Origin: Paraktedonobacter sp035294465
GTDB lineage: Bacteria > Chloroflexota > Ktedonobacteria > Ktedonobacterales > Ktedonobacteraceae
Direction of reading: 5' to 3'
Assembly (NCBI GenBank): GCA_035294465.1
Contig: DATGKW010000024.1
Span: 1 to 6,678 of the forward strand
DNA length: 6,678 nucleotides
Under the pieces are notes generated by a model, which worked only from the letters and a program-made list of their open reading frames with translations, did not search any database and was not told the DNA's origin. Below are positions 1 through 5,308 of this stretch, in pieces (within the stretch, counting starts at the first letter, position 1; the number at the start of each line of letters is the position of its first letter). A program made the translations under genes and the position numbers.

Positions 1-320
1 AGAAGCCGCGCGCCTTCGTCGTCAGCTTCGGCAGAAGCGAGGAAGCCAGAGACGCGGCGATCCGCCTGGTCGCGGAACTGCGCGCTGCCGGGATCAAAAG
101 TGAGATGAGCTATGGCGGGCGTAGCGGGAAAGCCCAGATGAAACAGGCTGATGCTTCCGGCGCGACCTACGCGCTACTGCTTGGCGAAGACGAACTGGCC
201 GGCGGCTTCGTTACCGTGAAGGCTCTTCAGGCTGGTGGCATGGAGACCGAGAAGAAGCAGATCCAGGTGAAGCGAGAAGATCTGGTAGCATTTCTCCAAC
301 GCAAGGACGGGAGCGTGTAA
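1..320 (+). CDS. hisS: Histidyl-tRNA synthetase, C-terminal part (5' end outside window)
   Basis: Class II aminoacyl-tRNA synthetase that charges tRNA-His with histidine in the cytoplasm. Only the last 105 residues are present. The first complete codon is at position 3 and the stop is TAA at 318-320. The visible part is the C-terminal alpha/beta anticodon-binding domain (HGTP_anticodon type). It shows a beta strand (AFVVSFG), a helix (EEARDAAIRLVAELRAAG), the segment SYGGRSGKAQMKQADASGA, then YALLLGEDEL and a VTVKALQAGG strand. The run 'K-x-Q-M-K-Q-A-D-x-S-G-A' followed by 'GEDEL' and 'VTVK' is the usual C-terminal signature of bacterial HisRS and separates it from ProRS and ThrRS. The catalytic core and HisRS motifs 1-3 lie upstream of the window, so completeness cannot be judged. 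A methyltransferase remnant starts 7 bp after the stop, with no terminator between them, so readthrough is likely. Confidence 0.93.
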   Translation, partial: KPRAFVVSFGRSEEARDAAIRLVAELRAAGIKSEMSYGGRSGKAQMKQADASGATYALLLGEDELAGGFVTVKALQAGGMETEKKQIQVKREDLVAFLQRKDGSV

Positions 321-327
321 AAACATT

Positions 328-572
328 ATGCCAGGATTTCAAGATCAAGATTACCTGTTAAACAGCCAGTACAAGGACGCGAGCAACTTCAAGGCGCGCG
401 TCGAGCTACACAGCTGCTTCAGCACAAATCCGCATGGCTTCCATCGCTGGGTCTTTGATCACTTCCAGAGAAACGCGAGGCCCTGACATCCCTGGTCGAG
501 CAGGAACTGGCCATTCATGGATCGCTGCATATCACCAACGCTTCAGGGTTATTCGAGGCGCGCAAGGGCTAA
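328..572 (+). pseudogene. Broken SAM-dependent methyltransferase (middle deleted and frameshifted)
   Basis: Two pieces of one gene are joined in different frames. Piece 1 starts at ATG 328 and reads MPGFQDQDYLLNSQYKDASN and onward to HRWVFDHF before stopping at TGA 484-486. This 'DYLLNxQYKDAxNFxARxxLHxxFSTNPxGFxRWVFD' opening is, from memory, the N-terminus of class I methyltransferases common in Ktedonobacteria, just before the SAM-binding GxGxG motif. Piece 2 is in the frame of 477 and reads EKREALTSLVEQELAIHG, then SLHITNASGLFEARKG, ending at TAA 570-572. It resembles the C-terminus of the same family. The join falls at about 463-470. The SAM motifs and the rest of the Rossmann fold, roughly 170-200 residues by the usual family length, are absent. 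No good SD precedes ATG 328; the nearest purine run, GGGAG, is about 14 nt away. It probably rode on hisS transcription. A new short peptide of 52 residues from piece 1 is possible but unlikely. Confidence 0.72.
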
Positions 573-1609
573 TCTGCTTTCGCAACCTCCACAAGATCAG
601 ACCCACTTCCGACTGCTGGTTGTTCGCCTGCTCGCTCTGCCTGGCCACTTCCGGGCCAGCCAACCTGCATACAGAGGTAGCAGAGCACAGAGAAGAAGAT
701 CGAAATCAGCGTGGTATGGACAAGCGCGGGCAGTAACTGGCCCATCGTTATGACGTTGAACAGCCCGCTGGTAGCCTGCAATGTGATCAGAATGAACGCC
801 CACCAGGCTCCCTGGACAAGATCGCGGCGCTCGCGATAGTGGCGCAATACCACAAACAGCAAGGCGAGCACCAGAAACCACAGCAGAGCCGCCACATAGC
901 GATGAAGCACCTGGATACCGGCCAGCGAAGTGAAGCTGGGAAGATACGTCGAGCCACAGCCGGGCAACTGGGAGCCGCAGCCCACAACTGCGCCAGTATG
1001 CTCAACTAGTGCGCCGGTGTAGACAACGAGATAGGTGTAAATCATCAGACCCAGCACCGGATACTGCAATTTTGGCACCTTCGCCGGGCTGGACACCTGC
1101 CTGGCCTTATCAGGCAGGTTCTCTCTGTTCAGCCGCTCGGCCCCGGCAAGCTGGAAGAGACGGATGGTCAGCAAAATCACACTGGCCAGAGCAACCAGAG
1201 AGAGGCCAAAGTGGACAGAAAGTATCCAGGGCAGAGCAAGGGTTCCCTCGTAAACGACCGTGACCGCGCCCAATGCTCCTTGCAGAATAATGAAGAGCAC
1301 GCTCAGAACAACATACAACTTGATCTGAAAATCCCGCCTGTAGAGCCACCAGCTTGCCACAGCCAGGAGAAACACCAGTAAACCCTCACCACCCGCCGAG
1401 ACACGATGACTGTACTCCACAAGCTCCGCAATGGTAAGCGTGCCGGGAATGATTTCGCCGTGACAAAACGGCCAGGTGTTTCCGCATCCGTGGCCCGATC
1501 CCGTAGTCGTCACCAGCACTCCCAGAAGCACTATTATGTATGCGCCAATGGATGTGATAATGGCAAGTATGCGCGTCAGGCGAGGCCAGTTGATCGCTTC
1601 TCTATTCAC
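569..1609 (-). CDS. ctaA: Heme A synthase, CtaA/COX15 family
   Basis: Integral membrane enzyme that oxidises the C8 methyl of heme O to a formyl group, giving heme A for aa3-type cytochrome c oxidase. The product is 346 residues with two homologous four-helix halves, eight membrane segments in all. Using the GTG start, the Bacillus-type features are all present. C42 and C49 form the first extracellular cysteine pair (GHGCGNTWPFC). E65 and H68 form the catalytic E-x-x-H (VEYSHR). H133 is the second heme ligand of half 1. C211 and C218 are the second cysteine pair (GCGSQLPGC), and H236 and H298 are the heme ligands of half 2. A hydrophilic linker runs from about 155 to 182, and a Gly/Glu-rich tail from about 317 to 346. 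The frame is open for 77 codons further upstream, but GTG 1609 is chosen because SD GAGGGAG lies 6 nt away and a strong promoter (1688-1716) lies inside the extension. Stop TAG 569-571 overlaps the convergent methyltransferase remnant. No oxidase genes are adjacent. Confidence 0.93.
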   Translation of the reverse strand: MNREAINWPRLTRILAIITSIGAYIIVLLGVLVTTTGSGHGCGNTWPFCHGEIIPGTLTIAELVEYSHRVSAGGEGLLVFLLAVASWWLYRRDFQIKLYVVLSVLFIILQGALGAVTVVYEGTLALPWILSVHFGLSLVALASVILLTIRLFQLAGAERLNRENLPDKARQVSSPAKVPKLQYPVLGLMIYTYLVVYTGALVEHTGAVVGCGSQLPGCGSTYLPSFTSLAGIQVLHRYVAALLWFLVLALLFVVLRHYRERRDLVQGAWWAFILITLQATSGLFNVITMGQLLPALVHTTLISIFFSVLCYLCMQVGWPGSGQAERAGEQPAVGSGSDLVEVAKAD

Positions 1610-1615
1610 GTTTCG

Positions 1616-1622
1616 CTCCCTC
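1616..1622 (-). promoter_or_regulatory. Ribosome binding site of ctaA that fixes its GTG start
   Basis: Read on the minus strand this is GAGGGAG, with 6 nt to the GTG at 1609-1607. It decides between this GTG and the ATG at 1840 that opens the longest frame, which has no such site. Confidence 0.8.
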
Positions 1623-1650
1623 TGCTCTGCTGTTGATGCATCCCGCAAAA

Positions 1651-1666
1651 ATGAGTAAATGAGTAA
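1651..1666. repeat. Tandem 8-bp repeat in the ctaA leader
   Basis: ATGAGTAA occurs twice with no gap (1651-1658 and 1659-1666, plus-strand reading). It lies in the predicted untranslated leader of ctaA, between the promoter and the SD. No function is evident; it could be simple slippage. Confidence 0.6.
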
Positions 1667-1687
1667 GGGCAAATAAGATCTGCTCAA

Positions 1688-1716
1688 ACTATAGCGAAAG
1701 ATCAGGAGAATGTCAA
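1688..1716 (-). promoter_or_regulatory. Sigma-70-type promoter of ctaA
   Basis: On the minus strand there is a perfect -35 TTGACA (1716-1711), a 17-bp spacer, and -10 TATAGT (1693-1688, five of six consensus bases). A transcript would start near 1681, leaving a leader of about 70 nt before GTG 1609. This is the best promoter match in the window. It also argues that the region from 1610 to 1840 is not coding, and that ctaA is transcribed apart from the small membrane protein gene upstream. Confidence 0.8.
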
Positions 1717-1793
1717 AGCATCCGCCCAATTGCGCGTGACGATTTAAAAGTCGCCTCGTCCTGTCTGCAAGCCTGGCAAGCCTCTCATTCGTA

Positions 1794-1846
1794 GAAGTTT
1801 GTGTCATGCGTGTGCCTGCAAGCGCGTACACATGGCACAAACCTTC
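1794..1846. repeat. Long imperfect inverted repeat (hairpin) between the glsB-like gene and ctaA
   Basis: The arms are 1794-1815 and 1824-1846, with an 8-base loop (1816-1823). Pairing 1797-1815 against 1824-1842 gives 18 of 19 positions paired, three of them G-T wobbles, with one C-A mismatch. Three more pairs (1794-1796 with 1844-1846) follow a single-base bulge. No T-run follows on either strand, so it is not a canonical intrinsic terminator. The wobbles favour folding of a plus-strand RNA, although both flanking genes are on the minus strand. A terminator for the glsB-like gene, an mRNA-stabilising 3' structure, or an operator are all possible. An imperfect 10-bp tandem repeat, AAGTGTGACT then AAGTGCGACT (1851-1870), sits next to it. 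Confidence 0.7.
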
Positions 1847-1902
1847 GAATAAGTGTGACTAAGTGCGACTGGCGCGAGGAACGATGATGATAAGCGAGGT
1901 AA

Positions 1903-2271
1903 CTAGCCGCGATAATAATAGCGACGACGACGATTGTTCCAGAAAGGATACGTGATCGCGTGCCAGATGGCTATCAACACCAGCGCCCCGATCAAAGCGC
2001 GGATCAACGGAACGCCATCGATAACGATATCTCCAAAGCCAGAGATGATAATCACCTGGGTCATCAACCAGGCTCCGACAATCCCCAGGATAATTGCCCC
2101 GACGATCCCGAACGGTAAGCGCCAGCCAACGATAAGTTCTGCCACGATCCCGATGATCGCCGCAATGATCAGGTAGATGATGAAACTGGTGCTGAAGCTA
2201 AAGGCATGGTTCCCAATCGTAATGGTAATACCAGAGGCCAGAACCAGACTACGAGTAACAAGTGACGCCAT
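1903..2271 (-). CDS. GlsB/YeaQ/YmgE-family small membrane protein (transglycosylase-associated protein family)
   Basis: A 122-residue hydrophobic protein with three predicted membrane helices: about 30-49 (FIIYLIIAAIIGIVAELIVG), 54-72 (FGIVGAIILGIVGAWLMTQ) and 88-107 (PLIRALIGALVLIAIWHAIT). The Gly-spaced pattern 'P-x-G-x-x-G-x-I-x-L-G-I-x-G-A' around 53-67 is the hallmark of the family, whose members are linked to envelope or general stress but have no proven enzymatic role. The usual family length is about 80-90 residues. The extra length here is an N-terminal segment of about 28 residues and a basic, aromatic tail (WNNRRRRYYYR). The start is well supported: on the minus strand AAGGAGG (2283-2277) lies 5 nt before the ATG. 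It stands alone, with 293 bp and a separate promoter before ctaA, and is divergent from argJ. Family membership is fairly sure; function is not known. Confidence 0.82.
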   Translation of the reverse strand: MASLVTRSLVLASGITITIGNHAFSFSTSFIIYLIIAAIIGIVAELIVGWRLPFGIVGAIILGIVGAWLMTQVIIISGFGDIVIDGVPLIRALIGALVLIAIWHAITYPFWNNRRRRYYYRG

Positions 2272-2338
2272 GCGATCCTCCTTAGAATAATTCCGTCTTT
2301 TCTGCTGCCAATCTTTTGACGAGTCGCTTCCTAATGTC

Positions 2339-2374
2339 AGGAAAAGTCAGTGCATACGCAGTCAGCCTTTTCCT
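2339..2374. repeat. 8-bp inverted repeat upstream of the glsB-like gene
   Basis: AGGAAAAG (2339-2346) and its exact complement CTTTTCCT (2367-2374) flank 20 bp that include two copies of AGTCAG. No T-run follows on either strand. It could be an operator or a 5' leader hairpin for the minus-strand gene; nothing else supports a role. Confidence 0.45.
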
Positions 2375-2522
2375 CAGAAGAAGAGAGCAGCCATTCTCCT
2401 CATTTGACCACAACTATTATAGACACGTCAATTTGGCTAAAGAAATAGACGATTCTGCCGAGGGTTTTTGGCACATAGTAAAGAAACTGATTATGACTTC
2501 CCCTGTCAAGGGATTTGGAGGG

Positions 2523-2551
2523 TTGTACGCGAGCATACGGCGTTGTACAAT
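2523..2551 (+). promoter_or_regulatory. Candidate promoter of argJ
   Basis: -35 TTGTAC (2523-2528; it keeps the TTG of the consensus), an exact 17-bp spacer, and -10 TACAAT (2546-2551, five of six consensus bases). A start near 2558 would give a leader of about 114 nt that contains the terminator-like fold. It is the best-placed plus-strand candidate upstream of argJ, but the -35 is weak. Confidence 0.45.
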
Positions 2552-2570
2552 GGTAGCAGAAGCGTACAAA
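2523..2570. promoter_or_regulatory. Possible operator array: three GTAC-centred repeats over the argJ promoter
   Basis: TTGTAC (2523), the palindrome TTGTACAA (2543-2550) and GTACAA (2564-2569) put GTAC cores at 2525, 2545 and 2564. That is 20 and 19 bp apart, close to two turns of DNA each, so they lie on one face. They overlap the -35, the -10 and the expected start. This suggests a repressor site, perhaps for arginine control, but it is unlike the ARG box known from E. coli or Bacillus. Inference only. Confidence 0.35.
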
Positions 2571-2572
2571 TA

Positions 2573-2653
2573 CCTGGCTTCCAGGGTCCGGGTCTTAGCC
2601 GAATGGATGGGTACTATTCGGCTGGGTTTCTGCCTGGATGCTGGGGATTTTTT
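2573..2653 (+). promoter_or_regulatory. Terminator-like leader fold before argJ (possible attenuator)
   Basis: The outer stem pairs 2573-2585 (CCTGGCTTCCAGG) with 2633-2645 (CCTGGATGCTGGG) at 12 of 13 positions, two of them G-U, and is followed by the T-run 2648-2653. Inside it is a perfect 8-bp hairpin, AGCCGAAT (2597-2604) with ATTCGGCT (2616-2623). The left arm can instead fold on itself (CCTGG-CTT-CCAGG), which would free the right arm. That gives two mutually exclusive folds immediately upstream of the argJ SD, as expected of an attenuator. There is no T-box motif and no Arg-rich leader peptide, so the signal it would sense is unknown. Confidence 0.4.
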
Positions 2654-2659
2654 CATGAT

Positions 2660-2665
2660 GGGAGG
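2660..2665 (+). promoter_or_regulatory. Ribosome binding site of argJ that fixes its GTG start
   Basis: GGGAGG lies 6 nt before GTG 2672. It excludes the longer frame opening at 2468, which would add 68 residues unlike any ArgJ N-terminus. Confidence 0.8.
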
Positions 2666-2671
2666 TTTTCG

Positions 2672-3883
2672 GTGCCGGATTTATTTCGTGAAGTAACCAA
2701 TAGCGTCACAGCGCCGCAGGGATTTCGCGCAGGCGGCATAGCATGCGGGATCAAGTCGGATGGCGGAATCAAAGATCTGGCTGTGCTGATTTCGGATGTG
2801 CCGTGCGTCGCCGCCGGAACCTTTACAACCAGCAAGACGTATGCCGCGCCTGTGCAGGTCTGCAAGGAACGTCTGCGAAGCGGGAAGGCTCAGGCGGTGA
2901 TCGTTAACAGCGGCAATGCCAACTGCGCAACAGGCGAGCAGGGCCTGCGCAACGCGTACAGCATGACCGAATTCGTGGCCGGCAGATTTGGCCTGCCCGC
3001 AGACCTAGTGCTCTGCGCTTCCACAGGCATCATTGGCCGCCAGTTACCTATAGAGAAGATCGCGGCGGGCGTACAAAATATAGAAGTAAATCGCGAGGGC
3101 GGTTTCACTTTCTCCGAAGCAATCATGACGACGGATACGCGCCCCAAACGCATCTCGCTCGAATTTGAGATCGAGGGACGCGCCGTTCGTCTGGGAGCCG
3201 CGACAAAGGGCGTGGGTATGATCTATCCCAACATGGCTACCATGCTCTGCTTCCTGACCACTGATGCCGCGCTCGATCCGGCCTGGCTACGCAAGGAGCT
3301 AAAAGCCGCAGTTGATGACTCGTTCAACATGATCGCAGTCGATGGCGATATGTCCACCAACGACACCTGCCTTCTTATGGCTAATGGTCTGGCAGGCAAT
3401 ACGCCGCTCAACGACCGGCACCCCGACGCCAGCACGTTTCGCGAGGCGCTACGGCGCGTCACCCAATATCTTGCAATTGAGCAGGTGCGTGACGGTGAGG
3501 GCGCGAAAAAACTCATGACCGTACATGTGCGCGGAGCCAGGAACAAAGCAGACGCGGTGCGGGCTGCGCGCGCCATCACTACCTCGCCAATCTGGAAATG
3601 CGCGCTGGCCGGAAGCGATCCCAATTGGGGCCGCCTTTCGTCAACCCTGGGTGCCTGTGGCTGTGAGCTAGACCGCGACACCTACGATATTTTTGTGGGC
3701 GACGTCCAGCTCATGAACGCGGGCATGGGCGCTGATTATGACCAGGGCGCCGCCAAAGCCGCCATGTCTGGGGATGAAGTCGCTATTACCATCGATCTTC
3801 ATCTTGGCGACGGGCAGGCTACCGCGTGGGGTTGCGATCTCACCTACGGCTATATCGACGAGAATAGCCTGTATACGAGGTAA
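2672..3883 (+). CDS. argJ: Bifunctional ornithine acetyltransferase / N-acetylglutamate synthase
   Basis: Cytoplasmic arginine-biosynthesis enzyme. It transfers the acetyl group of N-acetylornithine to glutamate (step 5), and the bifunctional type can also acetylate glutamate from acetyl-CoA (step 1). The product is 403 residues, the normal family length, starting at GTG after a good SD. The N-terminus (DLFREVTNSVTAPQGFRAGG) opens as ArgJ proteins do ('VTAPxGFxAxGxxxGIK'). The oxyanion-hole pair T118-G119 is in STGIIGR. The self-cleavage site is in KGVGMIYPNMATML: the bond between A189 and T190 is cut, and T190 becomes the N-terminal nucleophile of the beta chain. A later segment, SDPNWGRLSSTLG, is also typical. 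Whether it is mono- or bifunctional cannot be told from the sequence. argD follows after 142 bp on the same strand; argB and argC are not here. Control may act through the promoter repeats and the leader fold. Confidence 0.95.
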   Translation: MPDLFREVTNSVTAPQGFRAGGIACGIKSDGGIKDLAVLISDVPCVAAGTFTTSKTYAAPVQVCKERLRSGKAQAVIVNSGNANCATGEQGLRNAYSMTEFVAGRFGLPADLVLCASTGIIGRQLPIEKIAAGVQNIEVNREGGFTFSEAIMTTDTRPKRISLEFEIEGRAVRLGAATKGVGMIYPNMATMLCFLTTDAALDPAWLRKELKAAVDDSFNMIAVDGDMSTNDTCLLMANGLAGNTPLNDRHPDASTFREALRRVTQYLAIEQVRDGEGAKKLMTVHVRGARNKADAVRAARAITTSPIWKCALAGSDPNWGRLSSTLGACGCELDRDTYDIFVGDVQLMNAGMGADYDQGAAKAAMSGDEVAITIDLHLGDGQATAWGCDLTYGYIDENSLYTR

Positions 3884-4025
3884 GTCTCAAACCCGGAACC
3901 GGGGGGAATGGTGCAGCCCACAGTCACCCCGTCCGACGAAAAGTGTACAGGCAAGGCCCGCACAGGTCAGGTCGATAGATGCCTGCAACGTTTGCTTAGC
4001 AGTTTTTCAAGGAGAATCACACCGA

Positions 4026-5252
4026 ATGTCCATGACACAACAGACCTCAGAAAGTGCCCAGCAGCACTGGATGGAACTGGAGCATAAATACTACCAGGGC
4101 ACCTTTAAACGCGCACCGCTGGTCTTTGTACGCGGTGAAGGTACGCGAGTATGGGACGCAGATGGCCACGATTACCTGGACCTCGTGGCCGGCATCGCTG
4201 TCAATGTGCTGGGACACTGCCATCCCGCTGTTGTCAGCGCCATTCAGGAGCAAGCCACAAAGCTAGTTCACGTCTCCAACCTCTACTACAACATTCCCCA
4301 GATCCAATTGGCCGAGCAACTTGGCCTGTTGAGCGGCGGTATGCGCTCGTTCTTTTCCAACAGTGGTGCGGAGGCTAACGAGGGCGCGATCAAACTGGCG
4401 CGCAAATATGGCCGCGTCAAGAAGAACGGCGCCTACGAGATCATCAGCATGGAGCGCAGCTTCCACGGCCGCACGCTGGCTACCACAGCAGCTACAGGCC
4501 AGGCTCATTACCAGGCCACGTGGACGCCTCTGCCCGATGGATTCAAGCAGGTGCCTTACAACGATCTGGATGCCCTCAAGAACGCAGTGAGCGATAAAAC
4601 TGTAGGCATTTTGCTGGAGGCAGTGCAGGGCGAGGGCGGCATCTGGCCGGGCACGCAAGAGTTCATTGAGGGCGTGCGCCAGTTATGCGACGAGAAAAAT
4701 ATGCTCATGATCTGCGACGAGGTGCAGGCCGGCATAGGTCGCACAGGCAAATTCTTCGCCTGGCAGAACTATAACGTCACGCCGGATATCGTCACTCTGG
4801 CCAAGGGCCTGGCCGGCGGCGTGCCAATCGGCGCGATGCTGGCGGGTCCGCGCGCCGACCTCTTCGAGGCCGGCGACCATGGCACAACCTTTGGTGGAAA
4901 CCCGATTGCCTGCGCCGCAGCGGTCGCCACCATTCGCACAATCAACGAAGAGAACCTGACAGAGCACGCCCGCCAGATGGGTGAATATTGGGACAGTAAA
5001 ATGCAGGCTCTGTGCGCTAAATATGACTTCATCGACAGCCCGCGCGGCATTGGCCTGATGCGCGCCGTAAACGTCCAGCGCGACCTGGCCGGCAAAATCG
5101 TCGAGAGGGCCATCCAGCATCGTCTGCTGCTAAACGCGCTGGGCACAGCCACCCTGCGCATTGTCCCGCCGCTGGTGGTCAGCAAAGACGACCTGGATGA
5201 AGCCGCCGAAAAGCTTGATCGAACTCTAGCGGAAATTGCCCACGAGGCATAG
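4026..5252 (+). CDS. argD: Acetylornithine aminotransferase
   Basis: PLP-dependent class III aminotransferase that converts N-acetylglutamate 5-semialdehyde and glutamate to N-acetylornithine and 2-oxoglutarate. The 408-residue product is close to the usual 390-410. Visible marks are WDADGHDYLDLVAGIAVNVLGHCHP near the N-terminus, FFSNSGAEANEGAIKLAR (PLP phosphate binding), SFHGRT, D231 in ICDEVQAGIGRTGKFFAWQ (bonds the pyridine nitrogen), K260 in TLAKGLAGGVPIGAML (Schiff-base lysine), and HGTTFGGNPIACAAA. The frame is open back to 3738, but that part overlaps argJ. ATG 4026 is chosen for SD AAGGAG (4009-4014), although its 11-nt gap is long; a second ATG at 4032 lies further still. It is probably co-transcribed with argJ, as no clear promoter is seen between them, and ends at the terminator 5267-5302. 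Related enzymes (GABA or ornithine aminotransferases) are possible, but argJ next door supports ArgD. Confidence 0.93.
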   Translation: MSMTQQTSESAQQHWMELEHKYYQGTFKRAPLVFVRGEGTRVWDADGHDYLDLVAGIAVNVLGHCHPAVVSAIQEQATKLVHVSNLYYNIPQIQLAEQLGLLSGGMRSFFSNSGAEANEGAIKLARKYGRVKKNGAYEIISMERSFHGRTLATTAATGQAHYQATWTPLPDGFKQVPYNDLDALKNAVSDKTVGILLEAVQGEGGIWPGTQEFIEGVRQLCDEKNMLMICDEVQAGIGRTGKFFAWQNYNVTPDIVTLAKGLAGGVPIGAMLAGPRADLFEAGDHGTTFGGNPIACAAAVATIRTINEENLTEHARQMGEYWDSKMQALCAKYDFIDSPRGIGLMRAVNVQRDLAGKIVERAIQHRLLLNALGTATLRIVPPLVVSKDDLDEAAEKLDRTLAEIAHEA

Positions 5253-5266
5253 AAGAGCTACTAAAC

Positions 5267-5302
5267 AAAAAGAGCAGCGTGTCCGCGTACGCTGCTCTTT
5301 TT
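5267..5302. terminator. Bidirectional rho-independent terminator after argD
   Basis: A perfect 14-bp inverted repeat, AAAAAGAGCAGCGT (5267-5280) and ACGCTGCTCTTTTT (5289-5302), with an 8-base loop. A GC-rich inner stem is flanked by an A-run and a T-run, so it works in either direction. It lies 14 bp after the argD stop and 6 bp before the end of the small minus-strand ORF. Confidence 0.93.
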
Positions 5303-5308
5303 ATTCAG

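Larger units (their letters stand above)
2272..2671. other. 400-bp divergent intergenic region between the glsB-like gene and argJ
   Basis: No gene is credible here. The open frames that cross it lack SD sites, and the long one from 2468 is only the 5' extension of argJ. It holds the SD of the minus-strand gene (2277-2283), an inverted repeat (2339-2374), and a perfect minus-strand TATAAT (2421-2416). That TATAAT sits inside a TTGAC/GTCAA inverted repeat (2404-2431) but has only a weak -35 (TTCTTT, 17-bp spacing), so it is at best a tentative promoter for the membrane protein gene. The right-hand half carries the argJ promoter, the GTAC repeats and the leader fold described separately. Confidence 0.7.

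Noticed and set aside
434..753. Two plus-strand open frames (434-736 and 517-753)
   Set aside because: They overlap the methyltransferase remnant in other frames and run antisense to ctaA. They have no SD and no motif.
1610..1840. 77-residue N-terminal extension of heme A synthase starting at ATG 1840
   Set aside because: It contains the ctaA promoter, lacks an SD and does not resemble CtaA N-termini; GTG 1609 has SD GAGGGAG.
2468..2496. TTGGCA, 17 bp, TTATGA as an argJ promoter
   Set aside because: The -35 is good, but TTATGA matches the -10 consensus poorly; the pair at 2523-2551 is better placed.
2468..2671. 68-residue N-terminal extension of ArgJ
   Set aside because: It is not part of the ArgJ family and contains the promoter, the terminator-like fold and the SD of the true start.
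2316..2696. 126-codon plus-strand frame upstream of argJ
   Set aside because: It opens with TTG, has no SD, spans regulatory structure and overlaps the argJ start in another frame.
3982..4008. CTGC...GCAG followed by TTTTT as a terminator before argD
   Set aside because: The stem is only 4 bp with a 12-base loop, and the T-run runs into the argD SD region; too weak to call.
3738..4025. 96-residue N-terminal extension of ArgD
   Set aside because: It overlaps the end of argJ out of frame. ATG 4026 has an SD and gives the normal family length.
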